This document shows positions 12,230 through 25,480 of a DNA stretch of 64,000 nt, one piece after another (within the stretch, counting starts at the first letter, position 1; each line of letters opens with the position of its first letter). The stretch is from Owenia fusiformis (taxonomy: Eukaryota; Annelida; Polychaeta; Sabellida; Oweniidae), in contig CAIIXF020000001.1 in the NCBI GenBank assembly GCA_903813345.2, positions 11,009,598 through 11,073,597 of the forward strand, in the 5' to 3' direction. The position numbers and the translations under genes were made by a program. The notes under the pieces were generated by a model that saw only the letters and a program-made list of their open reading frames with translations, searched no databases and had not been told where the DNA came from.

Positions 12230-14879
12230 AGATATTTTATGACATGTCAATAAAATATTTTGATATACATGTAGCTCATGTAAAAATGGTTTTGAATTGG
12301 TTCATTCATACATATTATGATTTGTGTTGTTTTGATTTTCAAATGTTGTCAGTTGTGCTTTCTGTTGTTTAGGATGCCAGAGACATTTATCATGCACTTT
12401 TGAAAGAATATTGCATCAGTAACATTTTTAAAGGCACAGTATTATTTTCACTGGAGATATTGTTATAAATATGATGGCATACCCTTTCCATTAGCAAATC
12501 TGTTTGCAATATATGGTGCACCAAAACTGATATGTCAAGCACAATAAATGCACATTAATGTGGATAAAAAATGATTTTCTATGACGGAAATGAAGGTGGT
12601 ACCATTAGTTAAGAAAAATGAGGACATAACGATCTCCAAAATACTCTAATATATTATATTTTAAGTGTATGATAAATGCTGTGCTTGATTAGAAAGTATC
12701 ATCTGTAGATTGGCTCAATAATGATTCAGTGATACAGGATCGTTAGGATAAGCCAGCATTTGAATGTAGACATTAATTACCTGTGATTTTTCATTTCAGG
12801 AGAAGATCACAGTAACTGGAAGTACAGCACGTAGAGGGGAGTACCATAGCTGTTTATAGGAAGGAGAGAATATATATTTGAATTGACAAATAAACAAGAA
12901 TCCATCTAAGAACTTGAAACTTTGACGTGTATAAACACAGGCGTAGCAAGACAGTGTAGAATGTTGCAAATGGCAAAAACTGAACTATGACCATGACCTG
13001 CAAAGTCGAAATAAGAATCTGCAGTTATCCATATGCATACTTCACTATTCATTGATGGAGCAACTGTTGAGTTTGAATAATGAGAAAAAAATAATCTTTC
13101 TTATCTAACATCAGTCTAGTAAACAACTGTAGTGCAGTAATATTGGAATGGTATCCGATAAAACATGCGTATTGGCATTTGCCATTTTCTGAATAAACCA
13201 ATTTCAATCCATTGTAAATATATATTCCTCTTGAAATATAAACATACCAAAATTTAGAAAAAATTAAGTTGAGACTATGTTTATTGTATCCTGACATAAG
13301 CCAATTGAGGAAACATCAGGTATAACAGTTGTTGCGGCAGAACTGACAGACATTTCTATCATTATCTGTTCGAAATGTAGGAAAATCATGAGGAAGATAA
13401 CCATATGCCTTATGGAGATCTAACTGGTCAAAACTTCAAAGTAATAGAAAATCACTTAGTAATGATGTATAATATATGTGTTACAAGAGTGCATTGTGTG
13501 TGGTATATAGACATTATTCTATTCAACTGTTCCGATGCTGTTTCATATATGTGTGAACAAATGTCCCACATTTAAAACATGATAAGAAAGCACAAAGGCA
13601 AACACTGACAATCACAAGCATGTTAACTACCAAATACATCATATCAGCCATTGAAGACAACAAATATTCAAAATCTCCTAAAATAAAACATCTTAAAAAT
13701 AACATTCAGACTAACCAAAAGTGTTCCAACATTAAAGAGTATATGCTATTTATACAGAACATCAGTTTTTATGTAATGATCAATGATAGAGCTTGCCACA
13801 AGAGCTTAAGGCCACAACAGTCAATCTACAATACCAAATATTGACCACATGATCAACACAAATATGTGTCAAAAGTGGAAGACACAGAAAGAAAAAAGCA
13901 AACATTTAAGACTGCAACTAGTCAGGTGGAAATATGGAATATTTTGAATTATCATCTAACACACAAAATAACAATGTCTAACATCCCACCCAATCATTCA
14001 GGAATCAGTATCATAATTCAAAACCAAAATATCTTTGGACATTTTTTTGGGGGGGTGGGGGGCATTTTACAAAAGTCATTACAATCATGTTGAAGAACAA
14101 AATAGTATATACTAGTCACTAGATGTACTCATAAAAGATGGAAACAGGTCACAACAGATACAAATCAAGTTTCATAGTCCAAAGGCAAGCTAATGGTAAT
14201 GGTCTTATTGAATTTTGAGACTATTTTCACCTGTCAAACATAGCTTTGGGTAGAAGAGTGCAGAAGTGTGGGACAAAACTTTTGGCCTCATAGTACAGGC
14301 AATATGTATAATAGGTCCACATTGGAAAATGGGTAAAGACAATTACCTTTGTTATTAATCTAATAGAAATGTTCCAATATTGAAACAGAATATATAATAC
14401 CCCTATAATGGGAACACACAAAAAGCTATTGGGGGACATTAATGGTCAAAATATATAGTACTCTCACACACAGAAGTTATTGGCATATCTACAACTGTAA
14501 GTGGCAGGGAGGGAAATGCTGTAGTAGACAATCAGCTGACTGCTGAGTGGAAGACTTCTCAATAACACCTAGTGATATATTTGGTAAACATTGATAAACA
14601 GCTGTATCAGTCTTCTCAGGAAGATCATTGCATGTTCCCATCTTCTCTTACCACTGATGATTGAGAGGTCCATACACTGACCATAGAAGATATTGAATCA
14701 ATCATTATATATCTATGGGAATGACCCCTCTTGCATGATTATGATAAAATTACACAAATACAAAACAAACCATACATAGATACCATTTAAATTGCATTAG
14801 TTTTGACCTGATTAGAAGTGCAGAATGTGTTACTTGTGACCTTATTATTCCATCAAACAAAGTTCAGAGAGATACAGGG
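12230..14879. other. Non-coding DNA, nothing recognised
   Basis: Several ORFs of 60-82 codons on both strands, none with a recognisable motif or splice support. A T/G run lies near 14042-14060. Confidence 0.4.
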
Positions 14880-15650
14880 AACGCCTCCGTCCGTCCGTCT
14901 TGGCAATAACTCAAATACCGTTGGCCCGATTTTGGTCATATTTTGTACACATACATGTATACCCTATGGAAGTAGAAGTTCAGCTCGAAAGACAATTCTT
15001 AAAATGGCCGCTCATTTAAAAATGGCAGCCATTTTAGTGCCGATTTTACAGTAATTTAGGTGCAATATGTATAACTAATAGCAATATGTTTTAAATGTAA
15101 AAGCTAATGGTAAAATGGCTAATGGCAGCCATTTTAGTGCCGATTTTACAGTAATTTAGGTGCAATATGTATAACTAATAGCAATATGTTTTAAATGTAA
15201 AAAAGTTGTATAGGACATTAATAAAGCTAGAAATGTAGATATTAAAGAAGCATATGGCAGCCATCTTGAAAAATGGCTGCCTTTACTCGTTATTTTACAA
15301 TTTTTGCTGTTACTCGAAAAGTAGTGGAGCGATTTTGTTCATATTTGGTATGTGAATACCATAAGCATGGCACACTGTCTAATGAGTTTTGGTAGAAGGC
15401 GGCCATTTTGAAAAATGGCTGCCATTTTAAGGTATTTTACTATAACTCAAAAAGTAGTGGAGCAATTTTGTTCATATTTGGTGGTATGTGAATACTATAA
15501 GCATGGCACACTGTCCAATGACAGTTTTGGTAGAAGGTGGCAAATTTGAAAAATGGCTGCTGTTTTTCTGTATACTTTGTTTGTAAAAATGCCAGCCATG
15601 GCTGTTCGATGGGATTTGCTACGATTTGGCGTTGCTGTTGTCTAGTTACT
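14880..15650 (+). repeat. Dispersed repeat family B, copy 2, with local duplication
   Basis: Starts with a CCGTCCGTCCGTCTTGG phrase. It contains a direct duplication of about 80 bp (GGCAGCCATTTTAGTGCCGA through TTTTAAATGTAAAA, near 15024 and 15124). It then has two units of the ACTCGAAAAGTAGTGGAGCG type and the same AAAATGCCAGCCATGGCTGT tail as at 5930-6365. The shared head-to-tail order suggests one element family with variable internal unit number. Confidence 0.8.
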
Positions 15651-16030
15651 ATTTTAGAATGTGTTAATCTTGACTTAATAAATAGTCTAGAATGTGTTAG
15701 TCTTGACCTAATAAATAGTCTAGAATGTGTTAGTCTTGACCTAACAAATATTCTAGAATGTGTTAGTCTAGGGATTATTAATTTTGATGTTAGTCTTGAC
15801 CTAGTGCATATTCTAGAATCTGTGTAAGTCTAATAAGTCTTGACCTATTAATAGTTGTGTTAGTCCATAGTCTAGAATCTGTAAAGTGCATAATCTGTTA
15901 GTATTGATCTTATTGATAGTTCAGAATATGTCAGTCTTGGCCTTAATTATATGATAGAATGTGTTTACCTACACAATTGTTTAGAATGTGTTTGTCTTGG
16001 ACTAATCTTTAGTCGAGAATGTGCAAGTCT
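15651..16030. repeat. Minisatellite, 33-bp period, degenerating to the right
   Basis: TAGAATGTGTTAGTCTTGAC plus CTAATAAATAGTC repeats at 33-bp spacing. It is well conserved to about 15790 and increasingly diverged after that. Because 33 is divisible by 3, it reads as an 11-residue peptide repeat (LECVSLDLINS) on +, which is an artefact. Confidence 0.9.
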
Positions 16031-19000
16031 TGACTTACATTCGAATACTTACATTCGAATATTCTACCTAATCAATAATCAATGTGTTAATCTTTAATCT
16101 TGGCATAATTGTTGACCTCTCCTTCAACAATGTTGACCTTTATGAACTTAATACTTCAACACAGACTTTGGATATGGCCATGGTTATGTGATTCCGATTT
16201 GCTTGAGTCTTCACGGCTAAAGCATAGAGCCTCGTACTAAACTAAGCTCCTTTCAAAGAACTTGAAGCGAACTCAAAATATTGGAAAGGGTAAAGAGTCA
16301 TGGGATTCCCCGGAGTCGTCCGCGATGCAGGATGTAAAGGGAAGTGTAGAGGATAGGATATGAACATTTACCAGTGCATAATTGGTAAATCTTGAGATAA
16401 ATGGACGTACTTTATCTAGTACTCATGCATAAGGCAGATAAATGCGGCTTTATTGAATATGATTGCAAAAATGGCATCAGTTTGCTACACGGTGCCATAT
16501 TGTGACTCTCCCGAGACCAAATGTCACTGGTTCACTGTTAATACAGATGACAAACACTTACTTGCACGGTGACGAATATATCTTGAGACTACGTAAGTTG
16601 AATGTTGTTTGCTCCAATAGGCTTAATACTGAGGATTTCTCAACATCACAAATCATCGGACAAACTGTCAATGTGAAATATTCCTAATGGCACCCTTGGT
16701 TCCAATATCAAAGAAAGTGTTTAGGAAATTGATGATAAATGTCATATATTCGAGGTTATTTACTGCATTTTGCACGAATTTTCCAGTTTAATGATTATGG
16801 ATAAAATCTCCATCTACATAAAGAGGTGATATATACATCTTCTCCTTGAAACATATCAGAATGGTGTACATCAGATATACAGCAAATAGTAGAATGATAA
16901 AGGTGAAAAACATATCTTGAGAACAATCCATCAGATTTATTTCTTGCATTTATTCACGCCTTGCTGATCCTGATGCTAATCTATCTTCCCTAAATGTATT
17001 TCTGAAAGGTATAAACTTAACGAGGTGTAATTAAGTAGAGTGCTTACTTTCGTATTAAGGAAATCATTGCGTTAATTATTGCTTTAAAGAAGGATATAGT
17101 TTATCATTGTTATTGGGCGGATTTTCCTGCTCTCTGTCACACAAATTCTGATGGACCTTTTACCCCTGACAGCAGAGATGAAAATTCCGGAGAAGACTTC
17201 CATAATTCCCGCATCTTAAGCGTCTTTCTTTTAAGTAATTTGTCAACAATAGACTCATCTCCAGGTTAACTCCTTTGACCATCAGGATGAGATAACTTAG
17301 AATAAAGCTTTCAGATTAATGGAATGTTCAAAATGTATTGATAAATTTGTGATATCGATTTATAGCAGCCCACACCCACCAGGTGTGAAACTAGCATGTT
17401 GCTATTATGTAAACACATATAACACGTATTTAAATATTCATGATAAATGAATAATGTTTCATTATATATGATTTAAACTATTATTAAAGCAATGATTCCA
17501 TTGTATTTACCAATGGCAAATATAGGAGCTATTTTATTTCATCATATATAGAGATACCACATGTTCTATTAATCATGAGATGTTATATTAAAATATAAAT
17601 GTGATTTCTCACTTACCAGAGGTATTACGTTACACCAAGGATATGTGGTCTTGGACGCGCATCATCGACTTCTAATAGTTCATTCTGACAGAATTACTGC
17701 TGCTAAATCTATTGACGAACCTATATATTCCCTGGAAATCAATAGTTTGCTATTTTAGAGTTAATCATAACCAGAGTATCATCTCTTGATGCAAATGGAA
17801 CAGATTCTAAAGAAGCCGAGTGTAACGTGAAGTCAAGAATTGGCATCAGGCGATCATGGCGAATCACAGTAATCCACCAGACTTTTCCATTCAAATCAAA
17901 AAGAGATATTATTGACCACATACGGAGTCTTGCAGAAGAATTTGTGTAGAACCGGCGACGCGGGACGGGACCAATTTATAAATTAAAGACTCAATGTTGA
18001 TTGATTAGAGAATTGCCTGCTTATTTGGCCTTATCAGACCCGCCTCACCAGAATCCTGTTACAAAACACTGAAATCAGAATGAACTGCCTGTTTTAAGAT
18101 GTTAATGTCAACTCGATATTTCTGTCAATCTTTTTATCTCTTTTTTAACATGTTTGTATGTTTTGTCGGTTCATCGTTTTTCAGTAGGCCTACCGTTTAA
18201 TCAACATGATCAGCTCAAATGGATATTTAAGAAATTTAAAGTTTAAATAGCCGATAGCCAGATGGCTGTAGTAATCCTCGTTTTATTCATTGTCTGACCA
18301 CTGCGCTTGGGGTAATCCCCCATTCCTATGAGGCATAAATACATTTTTAAATAAGCGTCATATCAGTTAGTAGTATGATGTGTGGTAGGTATGACCCTTA
18401 AATTCAAATGTTGATTTTACTAGTTTTCTGAAAGGGAACTTGTGGAAAAGAATTCAAAAGAACGACACCAGTAAGTACAAATGTTAAAGAAACCTATCGG
18501 CAGTGTATCAAATATAAAGCCCCCCCCCCCCCTCCCTATAAAAGAAGTTGGACAAAGCAAGCTCAGATTGGATATCACACATGAACTAGCTGTAAATCCC
18601 GATTCATGTCGTATTTTGTAAACTTGTTGCAGACTCGAATGTTGCCATACACACCCTTACACATGTATGTTATAAGAAAAATCGTCTTATTAAGGTGTTT
18701 TGCATGAAGTCAGAATATTTTAAAAGATGTCATTAAAAATCATCACTCAAATTACTCAATGTCAAAGTACGTTACTTCTGTCAAACGGTTTAAGCCCAAG
18801 TGACTCACATTTAACATCAATCGGTATTTAAAAGTATAGATGCTGTCTTATATAATGAGTAATTTGGTCAGTTACCCAGCAACGAGAATTCCCCACGCGC
18901 ACATTTATTGGTGAAATGCGTCTAACGAGCAATGAACCATGAAAACCTAAGGGATACCTCATCTCCTCGTGCTATCATCACCTCTGTGAATGCTTTGCAT

Positions 19001-19507
19001 AGGTCAATAATTATTCGCATCACTTCCTTATATTGTATAGTACCAGTATGGTCTACTGACATCGTGTTGTTATGGTTGAACCGCTTGGACCATGAAACAA
19101 AAAGCAGTAGCACTTATCAAGGGACTCTGCTCATTCAATGCCTTCCATTGAGGCCTTTGTATTATCTGCGTTGGTCTATAGTCAATCTCTAACTCATAAA
19201 ACTTTGGAAGCGACTCTCGTCGGGGGTGTGTACTGCCGTCCCAGAACACCAATAAAACTTATCGGTTTTTAACACTTCAGTTGATTAACGACATTAACTA
19301 TACAATTTATTTGATATATTTCACCAACTTGGTAAAAATGTCTGTCCTCAAGAAAGTACGATACTTTAGATTGTAGGGTAATATGACCACAATAAAGATA
19401 ATGGCCACTTAGAACATCATTTTAGGAACACATATCGGTTATAAGAGATGGGTCAATAATTATACATTTTACGGGTGTTTTATGAGATCTATATTATTTC
19501 TAATTAA
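16031..19507. other. Non-coding DNA with minor repeats
   Basis: No supported gene. A phrase near 18015-18065 (TGGCCTTATCAGACCC) matches, in reverse complement, 22860-22910, so both are parts of an uncharacterised dispersed repeat. A C run lies near 18521-18532. Confidence 0.4.
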
Positions 19508-20788
19508 AGGCAGAATCAGATCTATGGGGGTGACAAAATTACAAGCAACGTGTACAATTGACCTACCAATCTATTCCTTACAATCTCAAATACAATATCT
19601 CCCAAAAGATTCACGATATGTTATAGATTGGTGAAGTTATAATGGATTCAAAGTACATAAATGGGTGAAAAATGTTTAAATTCTCCCAAATAATAAGAAT
19701 GGTAACCATCTTATAGAAAAGTAATTACACGTCGCACGAAACTGGGGACAATTAGAGTAACATTATGGCGTCAAAATACCAAAACAATACAATGGGCAGT
19801 ATAGGGCGCAATCAGCATTATAACGTCAAAAACGACAAGCGTTACATTTTGTCAAGTTTAGTCAACCTTAAAATAAGATGCTTTATTCTTATCCAATCCT
19901 GGTAAAATTCACAGAGCAACAAGATCTCGAGGACAATATTTCTAAAATGTTTTTGATTTTTGAAAAACGGTCAGGAAATCCACTCGGGGCGTTAGTAAAA
20001 ATTGATGTGTATTGGATTTGTGGTAAAAAATCGATGCGTTACATTTTTTCAAGTCTCTAAAAGCAACTCTTATTCTCTTATTATTTGAAAAATAAAGAAA
20101 TCGGTTATTGTTTTGTAAATTTCGCCATGACAATATTGTGCAGTTAAATTTTTTTTGAAATCAGACCTAAATTAGAAGGTTAAATAAAGGTAAACTTATT
20201 GCTTGTCTCCTTCGCCTTCAAAACCTTACACAATTTTGAAAATCTTAAAAGCGTTCATATAAGACGATTTGAGCTGTAGCCGCTAGGCAATTGTGACGTC
20301 ATAAAAGCACATGTATCAATGAATAAAATGTGAAATTTTAGTATAATTCTGATCAGTATTTCAAAAGTTATCCCGATTTCAACGAACCATGTAAGCGTGA
20401 AATGTTACGCCTTACAGCGTATTTGACGATGTCGGAGTACATTTAACTTCAAAAATATGGTAGATCCCATCACACTTTTCGAGGAAAAATAATTTCAGTG
20501 AAATGCGAATAAAAAATACTTCAAAATGATATATAATGCACATAGTTAACTTTTTAAATAAGCCAGATATTAACGCTTAAAGCTGAGATTAGCCCGTATT
20601 TCCCGAATTGTCCCCAGGTCCGTGCACGTCATAAATACATTTTTGTAAAAATCTCGAGTTTTCCTGAAATAAAGTGTGCACTTTGGGTATTTTTAGAAAA
20701 TAGACATGAAAAGGAATGACATGAGCCAGAAATATTCTAAAATTGAAACGATTTTTTGTTAGGCTGCTCGCTTGATCTGATTCTCTCT
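19508..20788. mobile_element. TTAA-flanked DNA transposon, non-autonomous (copy 1)
   Basis: Flanked on both sides by TTAA (19504-19507 and 20789-20792). Ends are AGGCAGAATCAGATC on the left and, complemented, AGAGAGAATCAGATC on the right (13 of 15 positions match). About 1.28 kb with no transposase-like ORF. A shorter copy at 30631-31001 shares the first ~215 bp and last ~150 bp and lacks the middle. TTAA duplication points to the Kolobok or piggyBac type; the ends do not start with CCC, so Kolobok is preferred (inference). Confidence 0.75.
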
Positions 20789-23432
20789 TTAACTTTCAAT
20801 CGCAGTAAATAACAATATGAAAAATAGATACTAGATATAGTAACACAAATGTTTGAAATGATTATAGCCACATGCTAAGAAGTACAATTTACGAACCTTT
20901 TAACGTTTGATTAAAAATGAGAAACATATTTCATGAAATAAAACGTTCAGTCCTACATAAGGTTATTCATGTAAATATATGAAACGTAATGGCAACGAAT
21001 TCTCCAATTTACCTACCGTATGCCTGTAACTCCTTAATGTTCCAGTCTCGGATCAACTAATTCGGCGAGGAGATTCGAAGCGGGTAATCTGGTGATATTT
21101 ACGATCCAACAGGTCTCAGCAAATTGAAGTAAAGTTCAAGTCCGTAATCAAAGTGTAGGGGTCCATGCATTGTTCCAGGGCTACTCCCTGATGCGCTGTT
21201 GGAAATATGTTCCCTCTTTATGCTCTGTTTGGCAAACCCACATTCAGCAGCTTACGAAAATAAAACCTCTGATCTGTGAACACAATCTGGCTAAGTTAGC
21301 TTCAATTTGTAAGATCGGTCAAAAACAGATCGAAATTTTGGAAAGGATACACCAGATGAAATCGATTGCTTCCTTGATGCCCATGGATCTTGGCTTTATT
21401 TTGAATATTAATTTCAAAACAAGTTCCTCGGGTGCTAGCCATATGCATAAGTATTACTTTGACTGACACATTGATACTTATGATTACTCCAATAGTAAGG
21501 CCAGTAAGCAACCAACTCAAAAAGAATACTTTTACTTAAATGTATTTATGAGGTCATGTGGGCCTTACTTTTGTTTTTTTTTATATTTGCCCTCCCTTCT
21601 GGTAAACGTCAGTTGTTACATAAAGTAAAAAATGAATGGTTAGTAAAATCCGCTGTCAGACATATTCGTACGGAAATAAGATGCATTGAAAATATCGCTT
21701 GTCAGACTTTCAAACAAAACACACCTGGCCAGTCAGTTAATTAGATAAATTAATAGAAAATTAAGAGCGACTTTTTAAAATCTGTAATACCGCTTTAAAG
21801 ATGCGTAATGATTCAGGCTGCAGCGGAATATGTAACCGATTGATCGTTACACGTAATATTGACTTGATAATTAGTTACTGGTCTCTTTGAAATCAGGATC
21901 TGATACAGGGTGAAGCTTTTTTTTCCAAGTCTGATCTCTTTAACCAAGTCCAAAGAGCCTTGGAACAACCTCATGGTGAGAGATCACAGCCGTCAGTACC
22001 TGGTTAAAATAGACTAAGAGTACGTGAGGAAAAGCTAAGTTTTAAAATGTATTCAGTGAATTATTTGACGATCAGAAAATCTTAACGTTTAATTTAATTA
22101 ATCATCATTTTTACAATTAATTGAATGATGACAAAGTTATTTTCAAACTTTGCACGGGGCCTTTATTGTATATCAGACATGATTGTATCATGGTGCACTG
22201 TCTGCACTGCTTCTGGCCTTTTCACGTCCCAGACTGATCAAGTTCATTAACTTATCCTCTTAGGGTGTTTGTATACATATGTTCTCATCATTGGGTTGAT
22301 TTCGCGTAATGTCTACCAAGACGTTTGTTTGTTTATAATCTCGTTTATTTTGATCATTTCTGACTAAATATTTGAAACACTGCGTTTCCCCCATTCCCAT
22401 GCTCGGAAAATTGATATTTTTATCTTTTCTGTTTTATTTTCTTTGGATTTGATCCACAAGATAGTGAAGCTCCCTTTGAGGCTGGTACTCCTATATCTGT
22501 ATTTTGGGAATTGAATGTTGGCGATTTTATCATTAATTAGAAGGTAAATAATCAGCTAGGCGCCCACGTGTATTGCTTGACAAAACTGACCATTATGTGC
22601 TTCTTGGCATTAGAAAACCCCAAAAGAAAATGTTCTTCGACTTCGGACAGTCTAGCGAAGATGAATCTATCTATACACTAGTAGAGTATGAATCCGAACA
22701 CACAGAGAAGATGTTAGATACTTTTCCGGCACCAATGACGCTAATGATTTAGACATCATATAATATACAACTCCAGATTTAACAGATCGCTTGGTGGATC
22801 CGGAACCCAAAATGAGGCCCAAATCTTTGGGAACAAGGAGCTCATTTTGGTTTCACGATTTTATAACAAGGATCTGGTGAGGTGGGTCTGATAAGGCCAA
22901 ATCTGCAAGTAACTTTGTAATAAAAATAATGAGAAAAGCGCTTCTGGATTTTCAAAAATATTCGCTGCTTCCCATATTCCAGATTTCCAGATCCGCCCCT
23001 GTACACCTATCTCGTATACTGACAGGTAGACTTGAGTTTTAGTGATTTGATCCAGTTTGAGTAGAGCATGAAAGATACTTTCTGACAAGCCGTCTTGTTT
23101 TACTTCATATATCGATGAACGATTGCGGGCCTTTACCAGATGTTAACAGTGGTAAAACGCCATCGAAGACATGCTTTTCAGGCAATTCCATGAGATCAAA
23201 AATCTTAGATTGTATATGTGTATCTCATTCGCACCTCCGGCGACGTTACAGTGTATAGCGATGTCAATGCCAATGTCGATTCTTTAAAATCAAACTTTAA
23301 CTAACTGTGAGCAAAAATAGAATCTAAAAGAGGCAAGGTTCAGTTGAGAATGAGAAATGAGAACCCGATCGGCAAAGTTTTGGTACACTGTTATAAATTA
23401 GCCCGTTTCTGTTGTTCATATGTTTGGTATAT
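20789..23432. other. Non-coding DNA, nothing recognised
   Basis: Short chance ORFs only (for example 98 codons at 21170-21466), no motif. Part of 22860-22910 matches 18015-18065 in inverse orientation. Confidence 0.4.
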
Positions 23433-24148
23433 AAAGGATCTAGTGCACCCTCCATTATGATCTCCCCATGAACAAAAATAAATCATCTGATTTTTCAAAA
23501 TTAATATACTGCTTTTATTATTACATTTATATGTACACTAGTATCTTGTTGAACTATATTCAGCACTGTATTGATGAATGGGCCATTTTATATTAGGGCC
23601 AATATTCAATCATAAAGTGCACAGGGGAAGAGATGCCAAACCAGGAAGTATTTTTTGTGCCTGTCAAAATCCATTTGCATCCTACACATCCCTACATCTT
23701 AATCCAAATAGGTTATTAATTTATTTAACATAAAAGTATAATCTGTGGATTTACAAAGTTGTATGGGATTTCATAAGTGTAAAAGTTGCTTTTGAAGCAT
23801 TTTTTTCTATATCCATTTTGTAGGGAAAAATGATGAAAAATGTATAATCTTTTAATTTGAAGTATGACCTGAATCGATTGCAAACTTTATATTTGCACAT
23901 CTGATGTGATATACCATTTGTGTCATATTGTGAAATTATTTAATTTGCAATCGATTCGGGTCATAGTGTATTTTAGGGATTTTTGTGAAAATCAATAGAA
24001 ACCAATGGCCTCCAATGGAATCTGATGGTATTCACATGTTAAGTCAAAGAACACATCCAATGTCAAGTCAATACACCCTTGCTGAACTTAATGACCTCAA
24101 CCTCAGTCCATGTGGGTCCAAACGCTTAAATATTTTCCAAAGTATTAT

Positions 24149-25390
24149 CACGGTGTTATAGCATGACGGTTACGACACCTCTGAAAACGAGGTTGGACGG
24201 CTACGTTCAATGATTCATCCAATAAAATGGCCGCGATGGAAGAGAAAACTAAGGTTGGTGCATCATTTTCTGCTACAGTGTATCAATGAAAGCATGAACG
24301 ATTTATGTAAGCATCGCATTCAGTAATGTATATTTTGAACGTAGTCTTTGCAAATTGATGCCCGGGGATAACATGAAATAAGAGAAAAACTGTCGAGTTT
24401 GAAATTCAAAACTACAAAAAAAATTGTAATTTGTTTATTTTTGTTAGGGCATGGCCTACATTGCCTAAAAACCTTGTGGTATATAGATGTAACCTACATA
24501 CGATCATACAAAGCCAATTGAGCATTGGAAACCACCTAATATGTTTGAATTTGCGATAACGTAAAAAATTGATGAACAGTTACGCGAAACCTGATTCAAA
24601 TATGAAACCCCGATTCATTGTTGTTAATTTTGTCATCTTCATCATAACGTGATCCTAAATCTTCTTTTGCCTCTTCATTGATATATTTTACACTTTCATC
24701 GGTTTCATAAATAAAGCAAGCGACAGTTTTTCCTTGCCTTATAGAGGCTGAAACAAGAGCGTCTCTTGCGAGTCCTGAAAACAAATATAGGAAATTCAAT
24801 ATTCCATTTCTTACCCATTATAACAATAACATGAATAGAGGCTATCAGATTTAGCAACTTTGACTTGACAGATGTACATGCACGTAACCGTCTGCTTAAT
24901 ATCTAATGTACAACTAATACAATACGTTACCGTCCATAGAATTCGATAGAACTCATACGCAGTCGTCTAACGACATTGCATTTGAAACCTTATTATTTAC
25001 GATATACACCACGTTCCTGTTCTGGATTTGTCATTTTATGCCTTGTTTATACACAGTTTACTTACAGTCATTATTTTGAGTGGCTCTGAGGCACATGTAC
25101 TGAGAAAACACGAGAATGGACCAAAAATTATAAACTTGGATATCTCAGTCGGTAGGTTTACAGCTTATATTCTGTTTCTTGTAGAATACCTGGCAGATTT
25201 GACCCAGTCTTTATAACCATCCATATATACGTCACCGAATGGAACTAGTTTAAAAGGAAATTTTATCTGTGAATATTGCCTACAGGCGAGAAAGAGGACA
25301 TGCTGCCTCTCCCATCCGCCATTTTTTGTTATCGTTACCGCAAAATTTTGCAAATTCGCCTTGACATAACCGTCATGCTATAACACCGTG
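24149..25390 (+). mobile_element. Transib/RAG-type TIR element, non-autonomous (copy 1)
   Basis: Ends begin CACGGTGTTATAGCATGACG with GTTA following on both sides. The flanks are ATTAT at 24144-24148 and ATTAT at 25391-25395, a clean 5-bp target duplication. A second copy at 42633-43898 in the opposite orientation has a different 5-bp duplication (GTCAT). A 5-bp duplication plus a CACNNTG terminus is the signature known for Transib and ProtoRAG transposons, whose termini resemble the V(D)J heptamer CACAGTG. There is no RAG1/Transib transposase ORF in this 1.24 kb, so it would need one from elsewhere. Superfamily assignment is inference from ends only. Confidence 0.7.
24596..24774 (-). pseudogene. 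Exon-like ORF inside the Transib-type element
   Basis: On the minus strand a TTTGTTTTCAG acceptor precedes an open frame running to a stop at 24596. It encodes a charged tail (ESVKYINEEAKEDLGSRYDE and onward) ending GFHI. The related copy at 43241-43420 keeps the acceptor but has base changes and is closed early in the same frame. It may be a remnant of an exon of the element's own gene or of a captured host gene. Not recognised. Confidence 0.3.
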
Positions 25391-25480
25391 ATTATGTGAC
25401 ATTGTATTCTTTATGTTACACCTAAAAATGATTCATTTTGTTCATGGGGAAATCACAATGGAAAGTGCACTAGATCCTTT

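Larger units (their letters stand above)
23433..25480. mobile_element. Outer inverted-repeat element holding a nested transposon
   Basis: AAAGGATCTAGTGCAC followed by TCCATTATGATCTCCCCATG at 23433-23478 is matched by its complement at 25437-25480 with a few differences. The CACGGTG element (24149-25390) sits close to the right arm, so the outer element was there first. Removing the inner element leaves about 800 bp, which includes a further inverted repeat (AATCGATTGCAAA at about 23874 and its complement at about 23945). Confidence 0.65.

Noticed and set aside
15537-15827. ORF with LECVSLDLINS repeats
   Set aside because: It is the 33-bp minisatellite read in frame; repeats degrade without any sign of codon-level constraint.
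25028-25216. 62-codon ORF repeated at 42806-43045 as a conserved transposon protein
   Set aside because: Both lie in copies of the same TIR element, so similarity is explained by DNA homology. Start and frame context differ and there is no known domain.
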